NCBI GenBank assembly: GCA_015063525.1
Contig: SVTZ01000004.1
Span: 1 to 36,723, forward strand
Length of the DNA stretch: 36,723 bases
Source of the DNA: Oscillospiraceae bacterium
Lineage (GTDB): Bacteria > Bacillota > Clostridia > Oscillospirales > CAG-272
Direction: 5' to 3'
A program made the position numbers and the translations under genes. Below, one piece after another: positions 7,648 through 15,580 of the stretch. Positions within the stretch are counted from its first letter, which is position 1; each line of letters starts with the position of its first letter. The notes under the pieces are model-generated. The model saw only the letters and a program-made list of their open reading frames with translations. It searched no databases and had not been told where the DNA came from.

Positions 7648-9393
7648 TTACTTTGAAATTCTTAGCATGCTCTGCTTATGATACTGCCTCGGATCGCTGT
7701 AGCCCTGATCGTAGGCCTTCTTGTAGTACTTAAGGGCGGTTTTTCTGTCCGGATCAGTGGTAATGCCGAATTCATATAGACAACCTATGGAATATGTTGC
7801 ATCGGGAAGCCCAAGCTGCATACATACCTCCAGCATGCTGCGGGCAAGGTCGTACTTCTTGTTATAGTAAAGGCGCATCGCCGTGGAGTACAGCGACCTG
7901 ATCATATGCCTCTTTTTGTTCTCATAAATGCGGTAAAGCTCTCTGTCTGCGCTGTGAGATCCCATCTCCCTGGCAGCCGAAAGAAGCTCGGAGGCGCGGT
8001 CGAAGTCGAAGGCTACGCCAATACCTCTTGCATAGCATCTGCCAAGGCTTTCTATGGCGCGCTTGTCGCCTGCGTCGTAGGCTGCCTTATAGTGACGGAA
8101 GGCTTCCTTACGGCTTACCTTAGTACCGATGCCGCGCTCGTAATACCAGCCGATTCTTGCGTGTGCGGGAAGATATCCTGCATCTACCGATCTCTTGAAG
8201 AGAGGGAATGCGCTCTCAGGCGAGGATCTTTCGGTCCTGCAGGCCTCAATATAGTTTCTCTCGCGCTCCTCCTCCATCATACGGAGCTTGCTCTGACAGC
8301 CGGCGTCGCCTGCCTCGGCTCCCTCGCGGTAGAGTGAGATGGCAAGAGCGTAATCCTCGCCGGTAAGATCACCGGAATGGAAAATGTCTCCAAGAGCCTC
8401 GTACTCGCCTACACCTCCAAGCTCTGCTGCGCGTTTATAGTAATAAACGGCGCGTCTGTCGTTCTTTTCAACATGCTCGCCGCGGGCGTAAAGGTCGCCG
8501 AGAAGCTTTGCTGCGGTGACCGAGCCTTTATGCATAGTATTTTCTAGCATGGTAACGCCAACGTCAACGTTTTTTTCGTACTCGATGCCCTCAACGTGAA
8601 GAAGAGCGAGATAAACGTCTGCGTCCTTCGTTCCGTTTTCGGCGAAGGCTTTGCAGAGTATAAGGAGCAGCTTTGTGTAACCAAACTCCTTTGACGTGTC
8701 GATAAGACGCTTCATTATTCTGTTCTTTTCTGTAAAGGTCGGTATCTTGGGTCTCTGTGAGCGATCCTCAACAGCTTGAAGTCTTCTGTAGAGCTTGATT
8801 GCGTGCAGAGGTGTGCGTTCGATCTTCTCTATATACCACTTTGCTTGTCTCTCGCTCTGCTCAACGCCGTCACCGTAAAGGTGTCTTCGCGCCATCTCAA
8901 TGATAGCGTCAACGTCGCCTTCCTCGGCCATCAGCGAGCAGTAGTAAGCGGCGGTCTCTCTCTCCTTTTTTCTGCAGTAGAGGGCAAAGGCGTCGGGATA
9001 TGCCTCTTGACAGCCGAACATAGCAGAATAAGCAAGCCAAAAGTCGGAAATATCTTGATTTCCTATTACCATCTTGGAATATTTGTAGGCTGAAAGCACG
9101 TCGCCCTTCTTGGCGGCGGAATAGAAGTATTTCATAGCCATTTCAAGATCTCTCGGCACCAGCAGACCGCGCTCGAGTATCAGCGCAAGCTCGCGCTCTC
9201 CCTCTATAACTCCGGCCTCTGCAAGAAATTTATACACGTCAACAGCGCCTGAAAAATCATTGGTATTAAGGCACTCCTGCGCGTCTTTCAAAAGTCTGTC
9301 CGCCTCTTTCTTGGAAAGCTCGGGGTAAGAGCTATCAGAGAGCTCCTCGGTGCGGTCGGTATCGTTTTCGATACGGTTTTCGTATTTTATCAT
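7648..9393 (-). CDS. Cytoplasmic Sel1-like repeat protein
   Basis: A 581-aa protein made largely of Sel1-like (TPR-related) helical repeats of about 36 residues. Examples are units ending in AMKYFYSAAKKG, AVYYYKRAAELGG, AFRHYKAAYDAGD and ALKYYKKAYDQGY, with the G-x-x-Y-x-x-G type turn (CYARGIGV, WYYERGIG). No signal peptide or membrane helix is visible, so it should be cytosolic. Such repeats act as protein-binding scaffolds; the partner cannot be inferred. It is a single gene with its own promoter and an AAAGGAA ribosome site, and no enzymatic domain is visible. The number of true repeats (roughly a dozen) is an estimate by eye. Confidence 0.85.
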   Translation of the reverse strand: MIKYENRIENDTDRTEELSDSSYPELSKKEADRLLKDAQECLNTNDFSGAVDVYKFLAEAGVIEGERELALILERGLLVPRDLEMAMKYFYSAAKKGDVLSAYKYSKMVIGNQDISDFWLAYSAMFGCQEAYPDAFALYCRKKERETAAYYCSLMAEEGDVDAIIEMARRHLYGDGVEQSERQAKWYIEKIERTPLHAIKLYRRLQAVEDRSQRPKIPTFTEKNRIMKRLIDTSKEFGYTKLLLILCKAFAENGTKDADVYLALLHVEGIEYEKNVDVGVTMLENTMHKGSVTAAKLLGDLYARGEHVEKNDRRAVYYYKRAAELGGVGEYEALGDIFHSGDLTGEDYALAISLYREGAEAGDAGCQSKLRMMEEERERNYIEACRTERSSPESAFPLFKRSVDAGYLPAHARIGWYYERGIGTKVSRKEAFRHYKAAYDAGDKRAIESLGRCYARGIGVAFDFDRASELLSAAREMGSHSADRELYRIYENKKRHMIRSLYSTAMRLYYNKKYDLARSMLEVCMQLGLPDATYSIGCLYEFGITTDPDRKTALKYYKKAYDQGYSDPRQYHKQSMLRISK

Positions 9394-9468
9394 CGTCTGT
9401 TCCTTTCTGCGAGAGGCCTGCCTCCCGTATAAAGCTTCCGTTGGCTTTGAAAATAATTTTACAATATA

Positions 9469-9497
9469 ATTTTACAACAATCTTAAGCTTTTGTCAA
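9469..9497 (-). promoter_or_regulatory. Promoter of Sel1-repeat gene
   Basis: On the minus strand: TTGACA (9492-9497), 17-base spacer, TAAAAT (9469-9474). It predicts a leader of about 70 bases before the start at 9393. Confidence 0.75.
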
Positions 9498-9509
9498 TGA
9501 GATAAATAA

Positions 9510-9537
9510 TTTTTGCTCTGCTCGGTTAGAATATAAT
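9510..9537 (+). promoter_or_regulatory. Probable promoter of 58-aa peptide gene
   Basis: A perfect TATAAT (9532-9537) lies 24 bases before the ATG at 9562. The -35 is poor (TTTTTG, 9510-9515, 16-base spacer). Confidence 0.45.
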
Positions 9538-9561
9538 TAACTCAAAAAAAGGAGAAAACCG

Positions 9562-9738
9562 ATGCATATGAGCAAAAAAGGGCGAATGATGCGACATCCT
9601 TACCTATCCCTTGCTTTTCTTGGCCTTGCGGCAGCGGGTGCTGTCAGTATAACGAATAAGGTTAAGGACTTCGTTAAGGGTAAAGCGGGTCACATCAACG
9701 GCATGATACAAAGCGCTAAGAGTGTCAATAAACATTAA
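9562..9738 (+). CDS. Small membrane peptide, 58 aa, unrecognised
   Basis: Missing from the ORF track because it is short. AAAGGAG is spaced 7 bases from the ATG, and a TATAAT lies upstream. The peptide starts with a basic tail (MSKKGRMMRH), then a hydrophobic stretch of about 18 residues (YLSLAFLGLAAAGAVSI), then an amphipathic, Lys-rich C-terminal half ending SVNKH. A terminator hairpin follows 5 bases after the stop. Promoter-like box, ribosome site, ORF and terminator in order make a self-contained gene convincing. The layout recalls small single-pass proteins with a cytosolic or surface helix (YtxH-like in style only). Its function is unknown. Confidence 0.72.
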   Translation: MHMSKKGRMMRHPYLSLAFLGLAAAGAVSITNKVKDFVKGKAGHINGMIQSAKSVNKH

Positions 9739-9743
9739 TCTTC

Positions 9744-9781
9744 AAAAAGCTCCCGTATTGCATTTTGGGGAGCTTTTTGTT
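9744..9781. terminator. Bidirectional intrinsic terminator
   Basis: Stem AAAAAGCTCCC / GGGAGCTTTTT (9744-9754 with 9768-9778), with T residues on both strands' 3' sides. It ends both the 58-aa gene and nrdD. Confidence 0.88.
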
Positions 9782-9804
9782 TGGAAATGACAACAATAGT
9801 TTGC

Positions 9805-11979
9805 TTATAGGTGTAAAACGCGGTCCTTTATCTCGCTTGTTCTGCCCTGATTCCAATACTGAGTTCCAATATATCCGCAGGTCCTGCGAGCTACGTTCAT
9901 CGTCGAATGATCGCGGTTGTGACATACAGGACACTCCCAGATTAGCTTGCCGCCATCCTCAATGATGGCTATCTCGCCGTCAAATCCGCAGGCCTGACAG
10001 TAGTCACTCTTGGTGTTAAGCTCGGCGTACATAATGTGGTCGTATATGTATCTCATTACGTCAAGGACGGCCTCGATATTATTCTGCATATCCGGAACCT
10101 CAACGTAGGATATAGCACCTCCGGGCGAGAGGGCCTGGAACTTAGCCTCAAGCGAGAGCTTTTCGAAGGCGTCTATCTCCTCAGTGACGTGAACGTGGTA
10201 GGAGTTGGTAATATAGCTTCTGTCGGTCACGCCCTTTACTATGCCGAAGCGCTTTTGCAGGCATTTGGCGAACTTGTAGGTCGTGCTTTCAAGGGGCGTT
10301 CCGTAAAGCGAGTAGTCGATATTCTCAGCCGCCTTCCATTTTGCCGTGTAGGAGTTAAGCAGATTCATTATCTCAAGGCCGAGAGCTTCGCCCTCTGGCT
10401 CAGTAAGCTTTTTGCCCGAGAGAGCGTATACGCACTCCCAAAGTCCTGCGTACCCGAGTGAAAGGGTAGAGTATCCTCCGTAGAGATACTTGTCTATCTT
10501 CTCACCCTTATTAAGTCTTGTCAGCGCGCCGTATTGCCAGAGAATAGGTGCGGCGTCCGAGGGCGTTCCCAGCAGTCTTTCGTGACGGCATCGGAGCGCC
10601 CTATGGCAAAGCTCCATTCTATCGTCGAAGATGCGGCGGAATTTATCCATATCTCTCTCGGCGGATAGGCCGATATCCACAAGATTTACCGTAACAACAC
10701 CTTGATTAAAGCGGCCGTAATATTTAGGTTGACCGTTTTCGTCAACGTATGGTGTGAGGAAGGAGCGACACCCCATACAGGTGTAGCACTGTCCATCGCC
10801 ATTTTTGTCGATCTTGCTTTTTAGCATTATTTTCTCCGAAATGTAGTCGGGAACCATACGCTTAGCGGTGCATTTCGCCGCCAGACGGGTCAGATAATAA
10901 TATTCAGAGTCCTCGGAGATATTGCTCTCCTCAAGGACGTATATCAGCTTCGGGAAGGCGGGTGTGATCCAAACTCCCTTTTCATTCTTTACACCCTTTA
11001 TGCGTTGATGCAGAACCTCCTCGATCACAAGCGCAAGATCCTCGCGCTCCTGCCCCTCCTTTGCTTCGCCGAGGTACATAAACATAGTGATAAAGGGAGC
11101 CTGTCCGTTGGTGGTAAGGAGAGTCACCACCTGATACTGTATGCACTGTACGCCGCGGTTTATCTCCTCGGCAAGCCTTCTCTTAACAATTTTTTCGATC
11201 TGTTCTTTGCTTGCCTTAATGCCGGTTTCCTCAATTTCTGCCAAAACGGCCGCACGTATCTTCCTGCGGCTTACGTCAACAAACGGGGCAAGGTGGGTAA
11301 GGCTGATAGACTGACCGCCGTATTGGTTGGAGGCAACCTGAGCGATTATCTGCGCCGCAATATTGCAGGCTGTTGCAAAGCTTTTCGGCGTGTCGATTTT
11401 CGTTCCGCTGATAACCGTTCCGCCCTCCAGCATATCCTTAAGATTTACGAGATCGCAGTTGTGCATTCTCTGTGCAAAATAGTCGGCGTCGTGGAAGTGG
11501 ATAATTCCCTCCTCGTGAGCCTTTACGATGTCCGCAGGCAAAAGCATTCTTCTCGTAATATCCTTTGAAACCTCACCTGCCATATAGTCGCGCTGAATGC
11601 TGTTTACGGTGGGATTTTTGTTGGAGTTTTCCTGCTTTATCTCCTCGTTTCCCCATTCCAGCAGAGACATAATACTGTCATCTGTAGTGTTCGCCCTGCG
11701 CACAAGCTCTCTTGTATATCGGTAGGTGATATACGTTTTCGCTAGCGTAAACGCACCTAGTGCCATTATCTCCTTTTCCACAAGGTCTTGCACGTCCTCC
11801 ACTCCGGGAATTCCCGAGAACGAATGGCATTTATCGGTAACTCTGTCGGTTATTCTTTGTATATCCTCAGGGCTTATACGATGCGACGCATCTACTGCCT
11901 CGTTTGCCTTGCTTACCGCTATATATATCTTGCTTGAGTCAAAGCCGGCCTCCGCGCCGTTTCTCTTAATAATTTTCAT
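9805..11979 (-). CDS. nrdD: Anaerobic ribonucleoside-triphosphate reductase
   Basis: Class III ribonucleotide reductase, reducing ribonucleoside triphosphates to deoxy forms with a glycyl radical, without oxygen. The 724-aa length fits. Residues 1-90 form an ATP-cone regulatory domain (KIIKRNGAEAGFDSSKI). The reductase barrel follows, with CYTCMGCRSF and the SYITNSYHV region. A zinc site (Cys661, 664, 683, 686) precedes RTCGYIG, whose Gly702 is the radical site. The C-terminus ends soon after, as expected. The activating enzyme gene nrdG usually lies next to nrdD but is not in this window, so it must be elsewhere. The promoter region carries two NrdR-box-like sequences. It is single-gene and minus strand, ending at the shared terminator. 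Confidence 0.96.
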   Translation of the reverse strand: MKIIKRNGAEAGFDSSKIYIAVSKANEAVDASHRISPEDIQRITDRVTDKCHSFSGIPGVEDVQDLVEKEIMALGAFTLAKTYITYRYTRELVRRANTTDDSIMSLLEWGNEEIKQENSNKNPTVNSIQRDYMAGEVSKDITRRMLLPADIVKAHEEGIIHFHDADYFAQRMHNCDLVNLKDMLEGGTVISGTKIDTPKSFATACNIAAQIIAQVASNQYGGQSISLTHLAPFVDVSRRKIRAAVLAEIEETGIKASKEQIEKIVKRRLAEEINRGVQCIQYQVVTLLTTNGQAPFITMFMYLGEAKEGQEREDLALVIEEVLHQRIKGVKNEKGVWITPAFPKLIYVLEESNISEDSEYYYLTRLAAKCTAKRMVPDYISEKIMLKSKIDKNGDGQCYTCMGCRSFLTPYVDENGQPKYYGRFNQGVVTVNLVDIGLSAERDMDKFRRIFDDRMELCHRALRCRHERLLGTPSDAAPILWQYGALTRLNKGEKIDKYLYGGYSTLSLGYAGLWECVYALSGKKLTEPEGEALGLEIMNLLNSYTAKWKAAENIDYSLYGTPLESTTYKFAKCLQKRFGIVKGVTDRSYITNSYHVHVTEEIDAFEKLSLEAKFQALSPGGAISYVEVPDMQNNIEAVLDVMRYIYDHIMYAELNTKSDYCQACGFDGEIAIIEDGGKLIWECPVCHNRDHSTMNVARRTCGYIGTQYWNQGRTSEIKDRVLHL

Positions 11980-12022
11980 ATTCGCCCCTCCTTTTTAAAT
12001 ATTTCAAATAATATGTGTATAT

Positions 12023-12050
12023 ATTATACCATATATTGTTTTTTTGTCAA
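12023..12050 (-). promoter_or_regulatory. nrdD promoter
   Basis: Minus strand TTGACA (12045-12050), 16-base spacer, TATAAT (12023-12028). Start point predicted near 12016, about 37 bases before the nrdD ATG at 11979. Confidence 0.8.
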
Positions 12051-12073
12051 TAGAATTTATCAACATATCGTTT
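12026..12073. promoter_or_regulatory. Candidate tandem NrdR operator
   Basis: ATACCATATATTGTTT (12026-12041) agrees with the remembered NrdR-box consensus acaCwAtATaTwGtgt at about 13 of 16 positions. A weaker copy, TATCAACATATCGTTT (12058-12073), agrees at about 10. The copies are 32 bases apart start to start, the usual three-turn spacing of NrdR box pairs. The first overlaps the -10/spacer of the nrdD promoter, the second lies just upstream of the -35. NrdR represses nrd operons; its gene is not seen here. Confidence 0.5.
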
Positions 12074-12100
12074 TAGTGAAAGTGAGGAAAATTGATATTT

Positions 12101-13018
12101 ATGGGAATAATCAACTCGGTGTCCGGGCTTATCGGGAACACTCCTACGGTACGTCTCTCAAGGATTGAGGAGAAGCTATGCCTTCATTGCCGTCTCTTAG
12201 CAAAGCTTGAGGGTTTCAACCCTTCCGGCTCGGTAAAGGACAGAGCAACTCTCTTTATGCTCTCAGCGGAGGAAAAAAGAGGACGGCTTAGGCGCGGATC
12301 AGTAATTGTCGAGCCCACAAGCGGTAACACCGGCATATCTCTCGCTATGTTATCTGCTGCTTCGGGTTATCGTGCGGTTATCGTTATGCCGGCCAGCGCA
12401 TCGAGAGAGCGCGAAATGATTATCAGAGCTTACGGCGGTGAGGTAATAAGGGTTAATGGCGGAATGTCGGAGTCTGTAGCTAAGGCAGAAAAAATGCTTT
12501 CCGAAACCGAAGGAAGCCTGACTCTTTCCCAATTTAAAAATCCCGAGAATACGCGTGCGCACAGACTTACCACAGGACCCGAGCTCTACGCCGATACGCA
12601 GGGCAGGGTGGATATATTCGTTGCCGGAGTTGGTACGGCCGGCACTCTGATGGGTGTGGGCGGTTATCTGAAGGAGATTGATCCCTCCGTCAGGGTCATA
12701 GCGGTCGAGCCGAGTGAGTCGGCGGTGCTGTCGGGAGATAAGCCGTCGAGCCATAAGATACAGGGCATTGGTGCAGGCTTTGTTCCGCCTCTTTTCAATC
12801 CCGACCTTTGCGACGGAATAGAGAGGGTGTCTTACGACGAGGCCGTCGAGGGGGCAAGACTGCTTGCCTCCGCCGAGGGGATTTTCTGTGGCATTTCTTC
12901 GGGTGCTGCATTGATCGCTGCCATACGTATGGCTAAAAATGAGCAGAACAGGGGTAAATCGATAGCCGTTCTCCTGCCCGACGGCGGTGACAGATATCTT
13001 TCCTGCGGACTTTTTTAA
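12101..13018 (+). CDS. cysK: Cysteine synthase (O-acetylserine sulfhydrylase)
   Basis: PLP enzyme making cysteine from O-acetylserine and sulfide in the cytosol. I prefer the ATG at 12101 (305 aa), because MGIINSVSGLIGNTP aligns well with the usual CysK start. The track used a TTG at 12092; GTGAGG lies 4 bases from the TTG and 13 from the ATG, so spacing is imperfect for both. The PLP lysine is in NPSGSVKDRA, the substrate loop is PTSGNTGIS, and the phosphate-binding loop is GVGTAGTLMG (one Ala where many have Gly). The ASGYRAVIVMP and SGAALIAA segments are typical. No cysE or other sulfur gene is adjacent and no clear promoter is seen in the short gap to nrdD. CysK and CysM cannot be separated with certainty by eye. 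Confidence 0.9.
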   Translation: MGIINSVSGLIGNTPTVRLSRIEEKLCLHCRLLAKLEGFNPSGSVKDRATLFMLSAEEKRGRLRRGSVIVEPTSGNTGISLAMLSAASGYRAVIVMPASASREREMIIRAYGGEVIRVNGGMSESVAKAEKMLSETEGSLTLSQFKNPENTRAHRLTTGPELYADTQGRVDIFVAGVGTAGTLMGVGGYLKEIDPSVRVIAVEPSESAVLSGDKPSSHKIQGIGAGFVPPLFNPDLCDGIERVSYDEAVEGARLLASAEGIFCGISSGAALIAAIRMAKNEQNRGKSIAVLLPDGGDRYLSCGLF

Positions 13019-13051
13019 CAAAACCTGCACAACGCTGAAATACTAAATAAC

Positions 13052-13080
13052 TTGACAGAAAACGCAAATTATGTTATAAT
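13052..13080 (+). promoter_or_regulatory. Consensus promoter of degV
   Basis: TTGACA (13052-13057), 17-base spacer, TATAAT (13075-13080). Both hexamers are perfect. About 25-30 bases of leader before the ATG at 13114. Confidence 0.88.
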
Positions 13081-13113
13081 GAGTTGGTAATAACCGCCAA
13101 GAAGGGGAAAATT

Positions 13114-13944
13114 ATGAAATTTAAAATAGTAACCGACTCATCTGCGGATATCCGTTCTCTCCCTGGAATTGCTTTCGAGAGTGCTCCTTTAAAGATAATC
13201 ACCGATGAGAGGGAGTACGTTGACGATGAGTCTCTTGACGTTGTAGGTATGCTTTCTGATCTGAAACAGTATAAAGGTCGTTCACGTTCCTCCTGCCCAA
13301 GCTCGGGCGAATACACCGAGGCCTTTGGTGACGCTGAAAACGTGTTTTGCGTTACCATAACCAGCGGTCTATCCGGTAGCTACAACGCCGCAAGCGTCGC
13401 TGCAAAGGGCTATCTTGATGAATACCCGGACAGGAAAATTCACGTAATTGACAGTCTCTCAACAGGCCCTGAGAACGCTCTTCTTATCGAGAAGCTTCGC
13501 GACCTTATACTTGAGGGCAAGGACTTTGAGCAGGTAAAGGCCGAGATCGCAGAGTACCATACTCACACCAGGCTGATCTTTGCTCTTGAATCTATGCATA
13601 ATCTGGCAAATAACGGCCGTGTCAGCCATATCGTGGCTAAAATGGCGGGCCTTCTCGGCATTCGCGCCGTCGGACGCGCAAGCGACGTCGGAACTCTTGA
13701 GATGACCGGCAAATCCCGTGGTCCTGTTGCCACCGTCAATGATATAGTTAGCAATATGGCAGGAGAAGGCTTTACGGGAGGCAGAGTTAAAATACATCAC
13801 GCAAACAATCTCTCCTCTGCCGAGATGCTTAAGAGTAAAATACTCGATAAGTTCCCAAATGCCAAAATTGATATTGCTCCCGCAGGCGGTCTCTGCTCTT
13901 TCTACGCCGAGCAGGGAGGTTTGCTCGTAGGATTTGAGATTTAA
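13114..13944 (+). CDS. DegV family fatty-acid-binding protein
   Basis: The track starts at a TTG at 13084, which lies only 4 bases after the -10 box. The ATG at 13114 with AAGGGG is the real start, giving 276 aa. The N-terminus (KFKIVTDSSADI) and the SSCPSSGEYTEAF, TITSGLSGSYNAA and IDSLSTGP segments are diagnostic of DegV. The usual second-domain segment is present (MHNLANNGRVSHIVAKMAGLLGI). DegV/FakB proteins bind a fatty acid and present it to the kinase FakA for use in phospholipid synthesis. FakA is not in this window, and which lipid it binds cannot be told. It has its own promoter and terminator, so it is monocistronic. Confidence 0.93.
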   Translation: MKFKIVTDSSADIRSLPGIAFESAPLKIITDEREYVDDESLDVVGMLSDLKQYKGRSRSSCPSSGEYTEAFGDAENVFCVTITSGLSGSYNAASVAAKGYLDEYPDRKIHVIDSLSTGPENALLIEKLRDLILEGKDFEQVKAEIAEYHTHTRLIFALESMHNLANNGRVSHIVAKMAGLLGIRAVGRASDVGTLEMTGKSRGPVATVNDIVSNMAGEGFTGGRVKIHHANNLSSAEMLKSKILDKFPNAKIDIAPAGGLCSFYAEQGGLLVGFEI

Positions 13945-13990
13945 AAGCTCAAATATCACCAAAACTCTAACTATTATTTACATTTTATAG

Positions 13991-14023
13991 CAAAGAAGTC
14001 TCTTTTGAGGCTTCTTTGTTTTT
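13991..14023 (+). terminator. Terminator of degV
   Basis: Stem CAAAGAAG / CTTCTTTG (13991-13998 with 14011-14018), extended by three pairs including one G-U, followed by GTTTTTC. Confidence 0.8.
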
Positions 14024-14027
14024 CTTA

Positions 14028-14056
14028 TTGCATTTGCTTTAAACTTATGTTACAAT
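14028..14056 (+). promoter_or_regulatory. Promoter of MATE transporter gene
   Basis: TTGCAT (14028-14033), 17-base spacer, TACAAT (14051-14056), about 33 bases before the start codon. Confidence 0.7.
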
Positions 14057-14088
14057 ATGAAAGATAATAATTACTTTGAGGAAAAACG

Positions 14089-15471
14089 ATGAATTTAAAA
14101 AGCTATATCGGCGACAAGAGCTTTTATAAGCGCACCCTCGCCATTGCCGTTCCTATAATAATACAAAACACGGTCACAAACCTTGTCAACCTGCTTGACA
14201 ACCTTATGGTCGGCTCGCTTGGCACGGAGCAGATGTCGGGTGTTGCCATAGTCAACCAATTTATTTTTATATTCAACCTCGCCATATTCGGCGCAATTTC
14301 GGGTGCGGGCATTTTCACTGCCCAGTTCAACGGACGCGGAGACGTTGACGGTGTGAGAAATACCATGCGCATTAAGCTTATCATCTGTGCGGCGGTAGGA
14401 CTGCTCGGCGTTGGTGTTTTTTCCACCTGCGGTGATTTTCTTATTAATAACTTCCTACACGATGGAACCGAGGGCAACCTGGAACTTACCCTCGAGGCGG
14501 GTAGGAATTATTTAGCATATATCCTTATCGGACTTATTCCCTTTGCCATTTCAAATGTCTATGCCTCCACCCTTCGCGAGACCGGACAAACCGTAGTTCC
14601 TATGGTGGCAAGCGTTGTTTCTGTGGTTACGAACTTCGTCTTTAACGGCCTGCTTATTTTCGGCCTTTTCGGACTTCCCGCCCTCGGCGTGGTCGGTGCG
14701 GCAATCGCAACCTCCCTCTCTCGCTATGCCGAGATTGCCATACTTCTTATCTGGACTCATAAAAATAAGGAAAAATGCCCCTTTGCGGTCGGCATTTTTA
14801 GCAATTTCCGTATTCCCGCAGGACTTATCAAACAGGTTGCTATGAAAGGAATGCCCATTCTTCTAAATGAGCTGTTCTGGTCGCTTTCGGTAACCATGCG
14901 TAATCAGTGCTATTCCACCCGCGGACTTGACGTGGTCGCAGGAACAAATATTGCCTTCACCTTGCAGAATCTTTTGAGCGTCGCTTACTTTGCATTAAGC
15001 TCCGCTATCGCCATTATGGTGGGCAATCTACTTGGCGCGGGCAAGCTTGAGGAGGCAAAAGACACCGACAGAAAGCTTCTTGTCTTTTCGGTATTTACAG
15101 GATTTGTAATGATGGGCGCGCAGATCGGCCTTTCGCCCTTCTTCCCATATCTTTACAACACCACCGAGTCGGTAAGAGAGATATCGACCTTCATTATGAT
15201 ATGCTACGGTTTCTCTATGCCTGCGGCGGCTCTTGCAACCTCCACCTATTACACAATTCGCTCGGGAGGACGCGTTTTTATCACAATGCTTTTCGACAGC
15301 GTTTATGCATGGGTTATTGTAATGCCGGTTGCAATCGCTCTTGCTTATTTTACAGATATTTCATTCTACCATCTTCTTCCCATAATGCTCGTAGTGGAGA
15401 ACCTAAAGCTTGTACCCGGACTAGTTCTTGTTAATAAGGGTATTTGGGTCAGACAACTGAAGGTTGAATAA
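14089..15471 (+). CDS. MATE family efflux transporter
   Basis: 460-aa integral membrane protein of the multidrug and toxic compound extrusion family, which exports cationic drugs or metabolites using a Na+ or H+ gradient. Length and pattern (about twelve hydrophobic helices in two halves) fit. The first half has VPIIIQNTVTNLVNLLDNLMVG, the usual helix-1/2 signature, with GAISGAGIFTAQF after it. The second half repeats the layout (MPILLNELFWSLSV, IAIMVGNLLGAGKLEEAK). GAGG-type ribosome site before the ATG. Single gene with its own promoter. No regulator is adjacent, so substrate and inducer are unknown. It could equally be a house-keeping exporter. Confidence 0.93.
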   Translation: MNLKSYIGDKSFYKRTLAIAVPIIIQNTVTNLVNLLDNLMVGSLGTEQMSGVAIVNQFIFIFNLAIFGAISGAGIFTAQFNGRGDVDGVRNTMRIKLIICAAVGLLGVGVFSTCGDFLINNFLHDGTEGNLELTLEAGRNYLAYILIGLIPFAISNVYASTLRETGQTVVPMVASVVSVVTNFVFNGLLIFGLFGLPALGVVGAAIATSLSRYAEIAILLIWTHKNKEKCPFAVGIFSNFRIPAGLIKQVAMKGMPILLNELFWSLSVTMRNQCYSTRGLDVVAGTNIAFTLQNLLSVAYFALSSAIAIMVGNLLGAGKLEEAKDTDRKLLVFSVFTGFVMMGAQIGLSPFFPYLYNTTESVREISTFIMICYGFSMPAAALATSTYYTIRSGGRVFITMLFDSVYAWVIVMPVAIALAYFTDISFYHLLPIMLVVENLKLVPGLVLVNKGIWVRQLKVE

Positions 15472-15521
15472 ATAATTAACCGAGTATTGAATATTTTTTC
15501 AAAATATTTCATTAAAATGCG

Positions 15522-15549
15522 TTATTTGTTCACATTTTGGGTGTATAAT
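15522..15549 (+). promoter_or_regulatory. Probable promoter of ABC transporter gene
   Basis: A perfect TATAAT (15544-15549) is preceded 16 bases upstream by a weak TTATTT. About 31 bases before the start codon. Confidence 0.45.
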
Positions 15550-15580
15550 TACTTAGATTAACTTAAAAAGGAAAAGATAT

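Noticed and set aside
12092-12100. TTG start giving a 308-aa CysK
   Set aside because: The ATG at 12101 matches the family N-terminus better, and TTG is a rarer start. Spacing does not settle it.
15489-15509. AATATTTT / AAAATATT hairpin after the MATE gene
   Set aside because: All-AT stem without a T tract; too weak to call a terminator.
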